Source of the DNA: Aquiluna sp.
GTDB taxonomy: Bacteria > Actinomycetota > Actinomycetes > Actinomycetales > Microbacteriaceae
Direction of reading: 5' to 3'
Length of the DNA stretch: 50,341 nucleotides
NCBI GenBank assembly: GCA_028144365.1
Contig: JAOGAX010000005.1
Coordinates: 1-50,341 of the forward strand
Part shown: piece after piece, positions 18,383-28,737 of the stretch
Numbering within the stretch: the first letter of the stretch is position 1
How the letters are laid out: each line of letters begins with the position of its first letter
Notes under the pieces: generated by a model
Database searches by the model: none
What the model was told of the DNA's origin: nothing
Seen by the model: the letters and a program-made list of their open reading frames with translations, nothing else
Position numbers and translations under genes: made by a program

Positions 18383-19024
18383 ATGATCTTTGAGGCTGCC
18401 GGCCTACTCTTTGATAACGATGGAGTCCTGGTCGATTCGATGTCTTCGGTCGAGGGCTCCTGGGGAGTATGGGCGAAGACCTACTCACCGGGATTCGTTC
18501 TAACTTATGAATACCACGGCCAAAGAGCCAGCGAAATAGTTAGGCAGCTAGTCGACGAGGCAGATTTTGATGAGGCACTTGCCCAAATCAATCGCCTCGA
18601 GCTCGAGCTAACAAACCTGACAACTCCAATGCCTGGCGCCAAGGAGCTACTGTCTTCGTTGCCAAGTGGCTCCTGGACCGTGGTCACCTCAGCGGGAAGA
18701 GACCTTGGAACCTCCAGGCTCAAGGCTGCCGGTCTGCCGATTCCAAGGCACCTGGTGAGTGCAGATGATGTCTCAAATGGAAAGCCAAATCCAGAGCCCT
18801 ACCTGATGGGTGCAGAGAGGCTAGGGGTATCACCTGAGCAGTGCATAGTGTTTGAAGATGCCCCATCTGGAGTCACCGCCGGCAAGGCGGCAGGCGCCAG
18901 CGTAGTTATTGGTGTTGGTCACGAGGCTCTTGATTCAGCGGCTGACCTAGTTATTCAGTCTCTCGAGGGAATTAGTTACAAGAATCAAAAATTAGAAATA
19001 CCAGACAGCTTGAGATTGAGGTAA
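18383..19024 (+). CDS. HAD-superfamily sugar-phosphatase-like hydrolase
   Basis: HAD hydrolase (213 aa) of the beta-phosphoglucomutase/sugar phosphatase type. Motif I is LLFDNDGVLVDS, with the first Asp as nucleophile and the second Asp as acid/base. Motif II is VVTSAGRD, motif III the Lys in NGKPNPEPY, and motif IV FEDAPSGV. An alpha-helical cap follows motif I (about residues 20-80). It starts at the base after the preceding stop and the redoxin gene follows within 2 bp, forming a compact operon. The substrate is not determinable; a detoxifying sugar phosphate phosphatase is likely. Confidence 0.85.
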   Translation: MIFEAAGLLFDNDGVLVDSMSSVEGSWGVWAKTYSPGFVLTYEYHGQRASEIVRQLVDEADFDEALAQINRLELELTNLTTPMPGAKELLSSLPSGSWTVVTSAGRDLGTSRLKAAGLPIPRHLVSADDVSNGKPNPEPYLMGAERLGVSPEQCIVFEDAPSGVTAGKAAGASVVIGVGHEALDSAADLVIQSLEGISYKNQKLEIPDSLRLR

Positions 19025-19026
19025 TT

Positions 19027-19278
19027 ATGGCTGAGGTCGAGTACTACGGAGCGCAGTGGTGTGGCGACTGCAGGCGGTCAAAGTCCCTGCTTGACACCCT
19101 CGAAGTGAACTACGACGAGTTTGATGTCGAAGAGAGCAAAGAGAATGCCGAGAAGGCCCAAGAGATTTCTGGCCGCACCAACATCCCGGTAATCAGGTTC
19201 AAAGACGGCACTCACCTAGTTGAGCCATCAGATGCAATCCTTCACGCGGAACTGAAGGTTCGCGGCCTAATCGACTAG
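19027..19278 (+). CDS. Mycoredoxin-like glutaredoxin-family protein
   Basis: 83-residue thioredoxin-fold redoxin with the active site WCGDC near residues 11-15, the cis-Pro segment TNIPVIRF and a C-terminal helix. Actinobacteria use mycothiol instead of glutathione, and mycoredoxins of this size with a CxxC motif reduce protein-mycothiol mixed disulfides. The start is ATG at 19027, 2 bp after the HAD gene stop. NrdH is also in the window but has a different CVQC active site, so the two have separate roles. Confidence 0.85.
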   Translation: MAEVEYYGAQWCGDCRRSKSLLDTLEVNYDEFDVEESKENAEKAQEISGRTNIPVIRFKDGTHLVEPSDAILHAELKVRGLID

Positions 19279-19365
19279 CTCTATCCTTTTTGGGCCCTAG
19301 GCCCTAGGCTTTAGGTAGTGATTTCGGGCTCTCCGGTTTCACCGACGAGAGATAACCCCCCAAAG

Positions 19366-20886
19366 ATGCCAAACAAATCATTTTCCCCTGCCCCGACTAA
19401 GACCAATGGTCGCAAGGGCTACGCCTCCAAGCGCGGCGACTATAAGCCGCGCCACAAGGCCTCAAAGCCGCAGGGTCAGAGCCCAAGGGTTCAAAGCTCA
19501 AACTCCCAGTCTCCCAAGGGAAGAAGCCCAAAGCCCACCTTTGAAAAGCAGGAGCGCTTTGAGGCCTCAGAGCAGCACCAAATCTTTGACACCTTTCAGC
19601 AGATGGAGCTCCCCGAGCGAATCACTCAGGAGCTAGCAAAGCTGGGTGCCGTAACACCTTTTCCAATTCAGGCTGCAACCATCCCCGCGGCAATTGAGGG
19701 TAAGCACGTTCTGGGTCGAGGAAAGACCGGTAGCGGTAAGACAATTGCATTTGGTGTTCCGTTGGTTGTGAAGCTTGCTGCAGGTGGCAACCAGACCAGA
19801 GTTCCGGGTAAGCCAAGAGCGTTGGTTATTGCCCCCACTCGCGAGCTTGCTGAGCAGATCAACAAGACTCTCTCGCCACTTGCCAAGTCGGTAGGTTTCT
19901 TCACCACAACCATTTATGGCGGTGTCTCGCAGTTCAAGCAGGAGCAGGCTCTAAAGCGCGGCGTCGATATCGCAATCGCGACCCCGGGCCGCTTAGAAGA
20001 CCTAATTCGTCAGGGCCTGATGGATCTCTCAGACTGCACCCAGGTGGTCGTTGATGAGGCTGACCACATGTGTGACCTTGGCTTTATTGAGCCAGTGACC
20101 AGAATCTTGGAGCAGACCGGCGAAAGCCAGAAGCTGCTGTTCTCCGCAACCTTGGACAAAGAGGTCTCGGCGCTAGTGCGCAAGTTCATGCCCTCACCTT
20201 TTGTTTACGAGGTTCCAGGTGAGATGCAGGAGACATCAGATATCGACCACATTGTCTTGGTCATCGAACCGGGACACCGATCAAAGGTTTTTCACCGACT
20301 AGTGCAGGGCACCGGCAGAAGCATTGTCTTTGTCCGCACCAAGCAGACGGCGGAGGCACTTGCACAGTCACTAAATGACGCGGGCGTCCCAACAGCCAGA
20401 TTGCACGGAGATCTCAACCAGGCTCAGCGCACCAGAAACCTAGAGCGTTTCACCAATGGTGCAGCCAGAGTCATGATTGCAACCGATGTTGCTGCAAGAG
20501 GTATTCACGTTGATGACGTGAAGCTCGTGATTCAGCTGGACCTTCCAGAGGAATACAAGACCTACCTTCACCGCGCAGGCCGTACCGGCCGGGCAGGTAG
20601 AAGCGGCAGCGTGGTGTCGATTGTTCCAGTTGGTAGAACCCGCAAGGTTGAGACCATCATGAAGATGGCAGATCGCGAAGCGATCTTCCACCAAGTGGCC
20701 CCAGGCGACAAGCTCATCGAGGAGCTAGCTGGCCCCATTGCCCCGCCGCCAATTGTCGACTCTCTCGACTTTGGAGATTCAAGGTTTGATGCTCCCAACA
20801 AGAACAAGGTCAAAAAGGACTTGCGGGCCAAGCACCGCCCAAATAAGCTATATGCAGCCAAAGACCGCCGGTCTAGGTCCAGGTAA
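19366..20886 (+). CDS. DEAD-box ATP-dependent RNA helicase
   Basis: Superfamily 2 RNA helicase (about 506 aa from this start). After a basic, Ser/Lys/Pro-rich disordered N terminus (about 70 residues) come the Q motif TPFPIQAATIP, motif I GRGKTGSGKT, Ia APTRELA, motif II VVDEADHM, motif III SATLD, motif V ATDVAARGIH and motif VI HRAGRTGRAGR. The C terminus is basic (KVKKDLRAKHRPNK), as expected for RNA binding. ATG at 19366 is chosen; a GTG at 19318 in the same frame would add 16 residues but has a badly spaced ribosome site. The role is probably ribosome assembly or mRNA turnover. Confidence 0.9.
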   Translation: MPNKSFSPAPTKTNGRKGYASKRGDYKPRHKASKPQGQSPRVQSSNSQSPKGRSPKPTFEKQERFEASEQHQIFDTFQQMELPERITQELAKLGAVTPFPIQAATIPAAIEGKHVLGRGKTGSGKTIAFGVPLVVKLAAGGNQTRVPGKPRALVIAPTRELAEQINKTLSPLAKSVGFFTTTIYGGVSQFKQEQALKRGVDIAIATPGRLEDLIRQGLMDLSDCTQVVVDEADHMCDLGFIEPVTRILEQTGESQKLLFSATLDKEVSALVRKFMPSPFVYEVPGEMQETSDIDHIVLVIEPGHRSKVFHRLVQGTGRSIVFVRTKQTAEALAQSLNDAGVPTARLHGDLNQAQRTRNLERFTNGAARVMIATDVAARGIHVDDVKLVIQLDLPEEYKTYLHRAGRTGRAGRSGSVVSIVPVGRTRKVETIMKMADREAIFHQVAPGDKLIEELAGPIAPPPIVDSLDFGDSRFDAPNKNKVKKDLRAKHRPNKLYAAKDRRSRSR

Positions 20887-20904
20887 TCAAAAGAACTTTT
20901 CTCT

Positions 20905-20999
20905 AGATTCGCCTGGCCTACGAAGAGTCCAAAGAGACGGCCCGCGCAGGTGAGTATTAGAGCTTCAGCTCCGGTGTTCATTTGCGCCGGAGCTTTTTT
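20905..20999 (+). promoter_or_regulatory. L10 (rplJL) leader region
   Basis: The untranslated region before rplJ contains the segment CCCGCGCAGGTGA (20941-20953), which resembles the conserved part of L10 leader RNAs in actinobacteria, and ends in a terminator-like hairpin. The L10-L12 complex is known to bind such leaders and repress its own operon. The match is by recall, not by a covariance search. Confidence 0.6.
20967..20999 (+). terminator. Intrinsic terminator/attenuator before rplJ
   Basis: 8-bp perfect stem AGCTCCGG (20967-20974) with CCGGAGCT (20987-20994), a 12-nt loop and a T run to 20999. It lies 35 bp before the rplJ start, so it could be the L10 attenuator or the terminator of the helicase transcript. 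Confidence 0.8.
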
Positions 21000-21033
21000 G
21001 ATTTTTCAGGCCGGCACCAAATAAAGGAGTGCC

Positions 21034-21546
21034 ATGGCAGACAAGAAGGAGAAGGTTGCAGAGCTGAAGCAGCTATTTGCTGATTCAAGCGCAATCTACC
21101 TGACTGAATACCGCGGACTCACCGTGACGGAGCTAAAGACGCTCCGTCGCTCAATGGCTAATGACGCAACTTATGTCGTTGCAAAGAACACCCTTCTAAC
21201 CATTGCAGCCAAAGAGGCCGGGGTAACCGCCTTCGATGGTCAGCTTGCTGGACCAACCGCCATGACATTTGTTCACGGCGACCCAGTAAACGCAGCAAAG
21301 GCTCTGAAGGAGTTCGCAAAGGCACAGCCACTGCTAGTAGTCAAGTCCGGCCTAATGGACGGCGCTGCACTATCCGATGCAGAGGTTAAGAAGCTAGCTG
21401 AGCTAGAAACCAGGGAGGTGCTGCTCGGCAAGGCCGCAGGCGCCTTCAAGGCATCTCTATTCAAGGCTGCCTACACCTTCAACGCACTGCCTTCCAAGGC
21501 GGTTCGCGTTGTCGACGCGCTGCGTCAAAAGCAAGAGTCCAACTAA
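21034..21546 (+). CDS. rplJ: 50S ribosomal protein L10
   Basis: 170-residue L10, the base of the L10-L7/L12 stalk. Typical segments are IYLTEYRGLTVTELKTLRR, YVVAKNTLLTIAA and the C-terminal helical part that binds L12 dimers. AAAGGAGTGCC precedes the ATG. It is followed by rplL after 25 bp. Expression is probably controlled by the preceding leader and hairpin. Confidence 0.98.
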   Translation: MADKKEKVAELKQLFADSSAIYLTEYRGLTVTELKTLRRSMANDATYVVAKNTLLTIAAKEAGVTAFDGQLAGPTAMTFVHGDPVNAAKALKEFAKAQPLLVVKSGLMDGAALSDAEVKKLAELETREVLLGKAAGAFKASLFKAAYTFNALPSKAVRVVDALRQKQESN

Positions 21547-21571
21547 ACGTATAAACAACTAGGAGAACAAA

Positions 21572-21958
21572 ATGGCAAAGATGACTGCCGACCAGCTCAT
21601 TGAGGCTTTCAAGGAGCTAACCCTGATCGAGCTTTCTGACTTCGTTAAGAAGTTCGAGGAGGAGTTTGAAGTAACCGCAGCAGCTCCAGTAGCTGTTGCA
21701 GCAGCAGGCGGTGCCGCAGGCGGCGCTGCTGAGGCAGCCGAGGAGAAGGACGAGTTTGACGTTGTTCTCGAGGCAGCCGGAGACCAGAAGATTCAGGTCA
21801 TCAAGGAGGTGCGTGGCATCACCGGTCTAGGACTGGGTGAGGCAAAGGCACTCGTTGACGCCGCTCCTTCAACCCTTTTGGAGGGTGCCAAGAAGGAGGC
21901 AGCTGAGGACGCCAAGGCCAAGATTGAGGCTGCAGGCGGCAAGGTTACCCTGAAGTAA
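21572..21958 (+). CDS. rplL: 50S ribosomal protein L7/L12
   Basis: 128-residue L7/L12, multimeric stalk protein recruiting translational GTPases. The N-terminal dimerization helices contain [17 protein letters not shown], then an Ala/Gly-rich hinge (about residues 37-53) and the globular C-terminal domain with [20 protein letters not shown] and [19 protein letters not shown] precedes the ATG, and a strong terminator follows. Confidence 0.98.
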   Translation: MAKMTADQLIEAFKELTLIELSDFVKKFEEEFEVTAAAPVAVAAAGGAAGGAAEAAEEKDEFDVVLEAAGDQKIQVIKEVRGITGLGLGEAKALVDAAPSTLLEGAKKEAAEDAKAKIEAAGGKVTLK

Positions 21959-21970
21959 TTACTTCATAAG

Positions 21971-22003
21971 GCAAACCCCTCCCTCGGGAGGGGTTTGCTA
22001 TTT
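21971..22003. terminator. Strong terminator after rplL, possibly bidirectional
   Basis: 13-bp perfect stem GCAAACCCCTCCC (21971-21983) with GGGAGGGGTTTGC (21986-21998), 2-nt apparent loop (TC, more in practice), followed by TATTT on the plus strand. It sits between the convergent rplL and zupT stops and could serve both. Confidence 0.9.
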
Positions 22004-22832
22004 AAAGCCTCAGCAGTACGAGGCTCGCAGCCATTACCGCCATACCCGCAATCACTCCATAGACAGTCAGGTGACCTCTGGCTGAGTTTCTAGCGGTTGG
22101 CAGCAGAGTGTCTATGGCTAGAAAAACCATGACTCCGGCAACCATTGCAAAGATGACCCCCAAAACGAAGTGATTTAGGAACTGGGCAAGAATCAGATAG
22201 CCGATTACTGCTCCCGCAGGTTCGGCAAGTCCAGAGAGGAAGCTTAGCCTGAAGGCCTTTAGGCGGCTCTTGGTTGCATAGTAAACCGGCACAGAAACCG
22301 CGATGCCCTCTGGGATGTTGTGCATGGCAACAGCGATAGCCAGGGCAATGCCGATCTCTGGATCATCGAGAACTAGTAGGAATGTGGCAAGACCTTCGGG
22401 GAAGTTGTGGATAGCGATTGCTAGCGCCACGAATACGCCCATGCGCAATAGCGCCTTGTCCTTGGCGTCTTGGAGCTCCGGTAGTGGAGTCTGAGACTCA
22501 CCCAGCAACTCAACCTGGGTGTTTTCGTGGGGGTTGGCCCCCGATGGAACGAGTGCATCGATGACGGCCATGAGAACAAGTCCCCCGACTAGGGCTCCTG
22601 CAGCTACAGCTGCAGCCTCAACCTCTGGCATATATTCACTGAGGTAGCCGGTGGACTTGGGCATGATCTCAACAAAGCTCAGGTAGATCATGACCCCGGC
22701 TGAGAAGCCCATGGATGTTGCAAAGAAACCCTTGTTGGTTGTCTTTGCAAAGAAGGCAATGGTTGAACCAATGCCTGTTGCAAGCCCGGCGCCGAGAGTG
22801 ACAGCGAATGCAAGAATCAGTGCGCTGTCCAT
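22002..22832 (-). CDS. zupT: ZIP-family divalent metal transporter (ZupT-like)
   Basis: Membrane permease (276 aa) with about eight helices, importing zinc or related divalent ions such as Mn or Fe. The metal-site motifs of the family are present twice as HNFPEGLATF and HNIPEGIAVSVP. The loop in the middle (ANPHENTQVELLGE) is the variable cytoplasmic segment. ATG at 22832 has AAGGA 6 bp upstream and is preferred over the ATG at 22838, which abuts the ribosome site. It lies downstream of the nrd operon on the same strand, separated by a hairpin. Manganese or iron supply for NrdF is a plausible link but not shown. Confidence 0.87.
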   Translation of the reverse strand: MDSALILAFAVTLGAGLATGIGSTIAFFAKTTNKGFFATSMGFSAGVMIYLSFVEIMPKSTGYLSEYMPEVEAAAVAAGALVGGLVLMAVIDALVPSGANPHENTQVELLGESQTPLPELQDAKDKALLRMGVFVALAIAIHNFPEGLATFLLVLDDPEIGIALAIAVAMHNIPEGIAVSVPVYYATKSRLKAFRLSFLSGLAEPAGAVIGYLILAQFLNHFVLGVIFAMVAGVMVFLAIDTLLPTARNSARGHLTVYGVIAGMAVMAASLVLLRL

Positions 22833-22849
22833 GTTCATTCCTTCACTCT

Positions 22850-22887
22850 AGAGACAAAGAAGCCGGGTAACCAATTGGTCACCCGGC
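22850..22887 (-). terminator. Terminator of the nrd operon
   Basis: 11-bp stem with one mismatch (GCCGGGTAACC at 22862-22872 with GGTCACCCGGC at 22877-22887, loop AATT). On the minus strand it is followed by a T-rich tail TTCTTTGTCTCT. It lies between the microprotein gene and zupT, so transcription of zupT may be by read-through or from its own promoter. Confidence 0.75.
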
Positions 22888-22901
22888 AACTCAGTTAGTA
22901 C

Positions 22902-22949
22902 TTAGTGCTTGCCGCAGTTGCAAGAATCCTTGCCGCAGTTGCAGTCCAT
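22902..22949 (-). CDS. 15-residue Cys-rich microprotein (MDCNCGKDSCNCGKH)
   Basis: Short ORF directly after nrdF encoding two copies of a CNCGK unit, with four cysteines in 15 residues. A near-perfect Shine-Dalgarno (TAAGGAGGG, overlapping the nrdF stop codon) stands 4-5 nt before the ATG, far better than most sites in the window. At DNA level the unit is a 15-bp direct repeat (22908-22922 and 22929-22943) with a 21-bp period. A terminator follows, so it is the last gene of nrdHIEF. The composition resembles a minimal metallothionein or a thiol metal chelator. Function is unknown; a role in metal handling for the Mn/Fe-dependent NrdF, or as a redox peptide, is inference. Confidence 0.75.
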   Translation of the reverse strand: MDCNCGKDSCNCGKH

Positions 22950-22959
22950 GAGTCCCTCC

Positions 22960-26101
<3,142 letters not shown>

Positions 26102-26120
<19 letters not shown>

Positions 26121-26509
26121 AACTGTGCCAGCCTTTCCTTGACCTCTAGTACGTCCTCTGGTGTGCCAGTTATTTCAAAGCGGTATAGCACTGGCACTCC
26201 CAGCTTGTCGGCGACTATGTCGCCGGCCTTGCCGAAGTGAGAACCAAAATTGGTGTTCCCTCCGGCAATTACCGCTTTGATGTGTTTCCGGTTTTCAGGA
26301 TTGTTCAAAAACTTGATTACCTGTTTTGGGACAGTCGAGTTGTCGTTTCCGCCACCGTAGGTGGGGAGGACAAGGACGCTGTCCCGATCGTGCACAAACT
26401 CTGCAGCCTCCTCGGTTCGAATCGGAATTCTTACCGTCTGGGCCTCGAGCTTGTCTACGAAGCGCTTTGTGTTTTCCGAGACGCTCGAGAAGTAAACCAC
26501 GTCGAACAT
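26102..26509 (-). CDS. nrdI: Flavodoxin-like protein NrdI
   Basis: 135-residue flavodoxin-fold protein that supplies the oxidant for assembling the manganese cofactor of NrdF. FMN-binding features are [17 protein letters not shown] near the N terminus, VLPTYGGGN around residue 50 and [16 protein letters not shown]. It sits between nrdH and nrdE in the usual order. Its presence argues that NrdF here is a Mn-type enzyme in vivo. Confidence 0.95.
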
Positions 26510-26521
26510 CTCATACCTCAG

Positions 26522-26746
26522 CTAGGCCGAAAGGGCTTGGATTTTGTCCATGCGGAAGCCTGACCAGTGCTCTTCGTCTGCGACGACTACCGGTGCGGCT
26601 GTATACCCCATGGTCTTTACCATCTCGAGAGCAACCGGGTCCTGACTCATGTCGACCTCGTTGTAATCAACCTGGTTGCGCTGCAGCATGCGCTTGGTGC
26701 TGTCGCACTGAACGCAGGCTGGCAATGTGTAAACGGTCACCGCCAT
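26522..26746 (-). CDS. nrdH: Glutaredoxin-like NrdH
   Basis: 74-residue redoxin that passes electrons from thioredoxin reductase to NrdE. The active site is CVQC in TLPACVQCDSTKR; the C-terminal half carries AAPVVVADEEHWSGFRMDKI, matching the NrdH-type SGFRPD motif with Met in place of Pro. ATG at 26746 has GGGAGGG at a suitable distance. The frame is open to 26815 but those 23 residues are not part of the fold. First gene of the nrd operon. Confidence 0.95.
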   Translation of the reverse strand: MAVTVYTLPACVQCDSTKRMLQRNQVDYNEVDMSQDPVALEMVKTMGYTAAPVVVADEEHWSGFRMDKIQALSA

Positions 26747-26844
26747 TGGTTCCCTCCCCATTTCTATGGCTCTTTCGAGCTCATTTTCGGCAAATTCTTG
26801 TGAAATTTCTCGCAAATTTCAGACTCCAAACAATAGCACCAAAC

Positions 26845-26861
26845 CACTACATCTAGTAGTG
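26845..26861. promoter_or_regulatory. NrdR-box-like palindrome
   Basis: CACTAC-ATCTA-GTAGTG has perfect 6-bp arms. It fits the core of the NrdR box consensus (CWATATATWG) at the key positions, and it lies about 100 bp upstream of nrdH. NrdR, the known repressor of RNR operons, normally binds two boxes; the second here is weak. The nrdR gene is not in the window. Confidence 0.6.
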
Positions 26862-26981
26862 AAATGCGAAAAAGTTCACTTATTTAGTTATTTTCTCGAA
26901 CATTAACCCACAACTTGAACTTTAAGGCGGTAATAACTCCCGCGTGTCGGGACTTGTTTACCCGATTTCCTAAATTCCTTG

Positions 26982-26998
26982 TTCTACATTTTGTAGAA
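26982..26998. promoter_or_regulatory. Palindrome upstream of PCu(A)C-DyP genes
   Basis: TTCTACA-TTT-TGTAGAA, perfect 7-bp arms, 55 bp before the PCu(A)C-like start. TACA/TGTA half-sites recall BlaI/CopY-type operators, but the centre spacing differs by one base from the usual CopY site, so assignment is tentative. Confidence 0.5.
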
Positions 26999-27053
26999 TT
27001 AGTGTTCGAGGCTCAGAAAGTATGCGCCTCTATACCGACATCTAAGGAAAGAA

Positions 27054-27539
27054 ATGCGGAAGATCTCCTTACTTTTTCTCACAATTCCTCTACTTCTAAC
27101 TGGATGCGCCTCCACGGGGGGCGTTGTAGCCGAGGATCTTTGGGTCAAATCCTCAGAAATGAGCATGCAGGGCGGCATGACTGCCGTTTATGGAACCCTC
27201 ACCAATAACACCCAGCAGGATGTCGTTTTGGTTGGTGGCGAAACCGAAATAGCGGGTGTGGTTGAGGTTCATGAAATGACCATGATCGGCGGAGAAATGA
27301 AGATGCAAGAGATTGACGGCGGGCTAACTATCCCAGCGGGCATGTCAATCGTGCTTGAGCCAGGCGGCAATCACCTGATGCTCATGATGCTCACAGACGA
27401 TCTCGAGGCTGGGGAAGAAATCTCGGTAACTTTTGATTTTGATGGTGCAGAAGACATAACCGTTGACGGGATTGTCGCAAAGCCTGCAGAGGGCGGCGAT
27501 GAGGATTACCACAGCGGCGAAATGGAGATGGACAACTAG
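27054..27539 (+). CDS. PCu(A)C-family copper chaperone lipoprotein
   Basis: Exported lipoprotein (161 aa) of the PCu(A)C/DUF461 type, which binds Cu(I) outside the cell. Signal peptide MRKISLLFLTIPLLL with lipobox LTGC (Cys near residue 18). The copper ligand pattern of the family is visible as HEMTM..GEMKM and, downstream, GGNHLMLM. The C terminus is acidic with His and Met (EDYHSGEMEMDN), offering extra metal ligands. AAGGAAAG precedes the ATG. It abuts the DyP peroxidase gene, suggesting a joint extracellular metal or redox function; delivery to cytochrome oxidase is the known family role. Confidence 0.87.
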   Translation: MRKISLLFLTIPLLLTGCASTGGVVAEDLWVKSSEMSMQGGMTAVYGTLTNNTQQDVVLVGGETEIAGVVEVHEMTMIGGEMKMQEIDGGLTIPAGMSIVLEPGGNHLMLMMLTDDLEAGEEISVTFDFDGAEDITVDGIVAKPAEGGDEDYHSGEMEMDN

Positions 27540-28736
27540 TTGGTTTCACGCAGGGGATTTCTCGCAGGCGGCGCAGCCGCGGCAGCATCGGGAGCGGTAG
27601 GTATTGCCGCAGGTGCTGCTGGCGCCTCCCTGGCTGCTGAGGCTGACCTAGAAACCTTTGCTGCTTCGCGTCAGGCTGAATTTTATGGACCCCACCAGAG
27701 CGGTATTGAGCTAGATATTCAAGCCGTTACCAACATGGTGGCCTTTGATATCAAGGAGAGCGTCACCAAGGCTGACATGCTGCGATGGATGCGGCTGCTC
27801 ACCGACGACATAGCCAGGTTGACCGCAGGTGAGCCGGTGCTTGCCGACCCGGCACCAGAGCTCGCAATTGGTGCGGCCAGGTTTACCGCCTACGTTGGCT
27901 TCGGCCCGAGCTTGTTTTCAAAGCTGGGGCTTGAGGCGCAGATGCCCGAGGGGTTTGCTGAATTGCCGGCTTTTGGTGTCGATCAGCTTCAGGAGCGTTA
28001 TTCGGCTGGAGATGTGCTCATTCACATCGCCGCCGATGATCCTGTGGTCCTCGCGCACGGCACCAGAGGCCTGGTTCGGGACTCAATGCCCTTTGCCTCG
28101 GTTCGATGGGTGCAACCGGGTTTTGCCCATTCTCCTGGCATGATTCCAGCGGGTCTCACGCACCGAAACCTGATGGGACAGGTTGACGGTACCGCCAATC
28201 CGGAGCTTGGCTCGAGCGATTTTGATTCGGTGGTCTGGATTAACGACGGACCTGAGTGGATCAAGGGCGGAACGCTGCTGGTTTTTCGAAGGATTGCGAT
28301 GCAGCTTGATACCTGGGATCAGCTCGGAACTCCATCCAAGGAAGAGGTCATCGGACGCAAGCTCTCAAACGGGGCACCACTTACCGGGGAACGAGAGACC
28401 GATGTTCCAGACCTGGGTGCCAGGCACCCCAATGGGCTACTGGTTATTCCCGAGTTTGCTCACATCAGAAGAGCCGCTCCTCAAGAAAGCGGCGAGCGGA
28501 TATTCCGCAGGCCCTTCAGCTATGACAATGGCATGAACGAACGCGGCAGCATGGATGTTGGGCTGTTATGGACGGCTTATCAGAGAGATATTTCTAAGCA
28601 GTACTTGCCAATTCAAAGGCGCCTCGAGCAGCTTGACCTGCTTAATCAGTGGACTGTTCCGATCGGGTCTGCTGTCTTTGCAATTCCGGGTGGGGTTCAG
28701 GGGTCTGAGCTACTCGCCGAAGCACTATTCTCTTAG
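27540..28736 (+). CDS. Tat-exported DyP-type haem peroxidase
   Basis: Dye-decolorizing peroxidase (398 aa). The N terminus has a twin-arginine signal, SRRGFLAGG followed by an Ala-rich hydrophobic stretch to about residue 33. The family GXXDG motif is GQVDG at residues 213-217, and the proximal haem His is in EFAHIRRA (about residue 308). EfeB-like members act in iron uptake; others oxidise aromatic compounds. No EfeO/EfeU neighbours are present. The start is TTG at 27540, one base after the PCu(A)C-like stop, so the pair is translationally coupled. Confidence 0.9.
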   Translation: MVSRRGFLAGGAAAAASGAVGIAAGAAGASLAAEADLETFAASRQAEFYGPHQSGIELDIQAVTNMVAFDIKESVTKADMLRWMRLLTDDIARLTAGEPVLADPAPELAIGAARFTAYVGFGPSLFSKLGLEAQMPEGFAELPAFGVDQLQERYSAGDVLIHIAADDPVVLAHGTRGLVRDSMPFASVRWVQPGFAHSPGMIPAGLTHRNLMGQVDGTANPELGSSDFDSVVWINDGPEWIKGGTLLVFRRIAMQLDTWDQLGTPSKEEVIGRKLSNGAPLTGERETDVPDLGARHPNGLLVIPEFAHIRRAAPQESGERIFRRPFSYDNGMNERGSMDVGLLWTAYQRDISKQYLPIQRRLEQLDLLNQWTVPIGSAVFAIPGGVQGSELLAEALFS

Positions 28737-28737
28737 G

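Larger units (their letters stand above)
26747..27053. promoter_or_regulatory. Divergent regulatory region, nrdH / PCu(A)C-like gene
   Basis: 307 bp without a gene. It is AT-richer than its surroundings and must hold promoters for the nrd operon (-) and the PCu(A)C-DyP pair (+). Two clear palindromes are annotated separately (26845-26861 and 26982-26998). TAAGGAAAG at 27042-27050 is the ribosome site of the plus-strand gene. A weaker CACTTATTTAGT copy of the first palindrome lies near 26877. Confidence 0.65.

Noticed and set aside
19292-19308. GGGCC-CTA-GGCCC and repeated CCCTAGG before the helicase gene as a terminator
   Set aside because: The stem is only 5 bp and no T run follows on the plus strand.
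26877-26892. Second NrdR box next to 26845
   Set aside because: CACTTATTTAGT lacks one base of the consensus spacing and has poor outer arms; kept only as a remark.
28555-28737. In-frame N-terminal extension of the MFS transporter within the DyP gene
   Set aside because: It overlaps the DyP coding sequence in another frame for about 180 bp and adds a region without a normal MFS N terminus.
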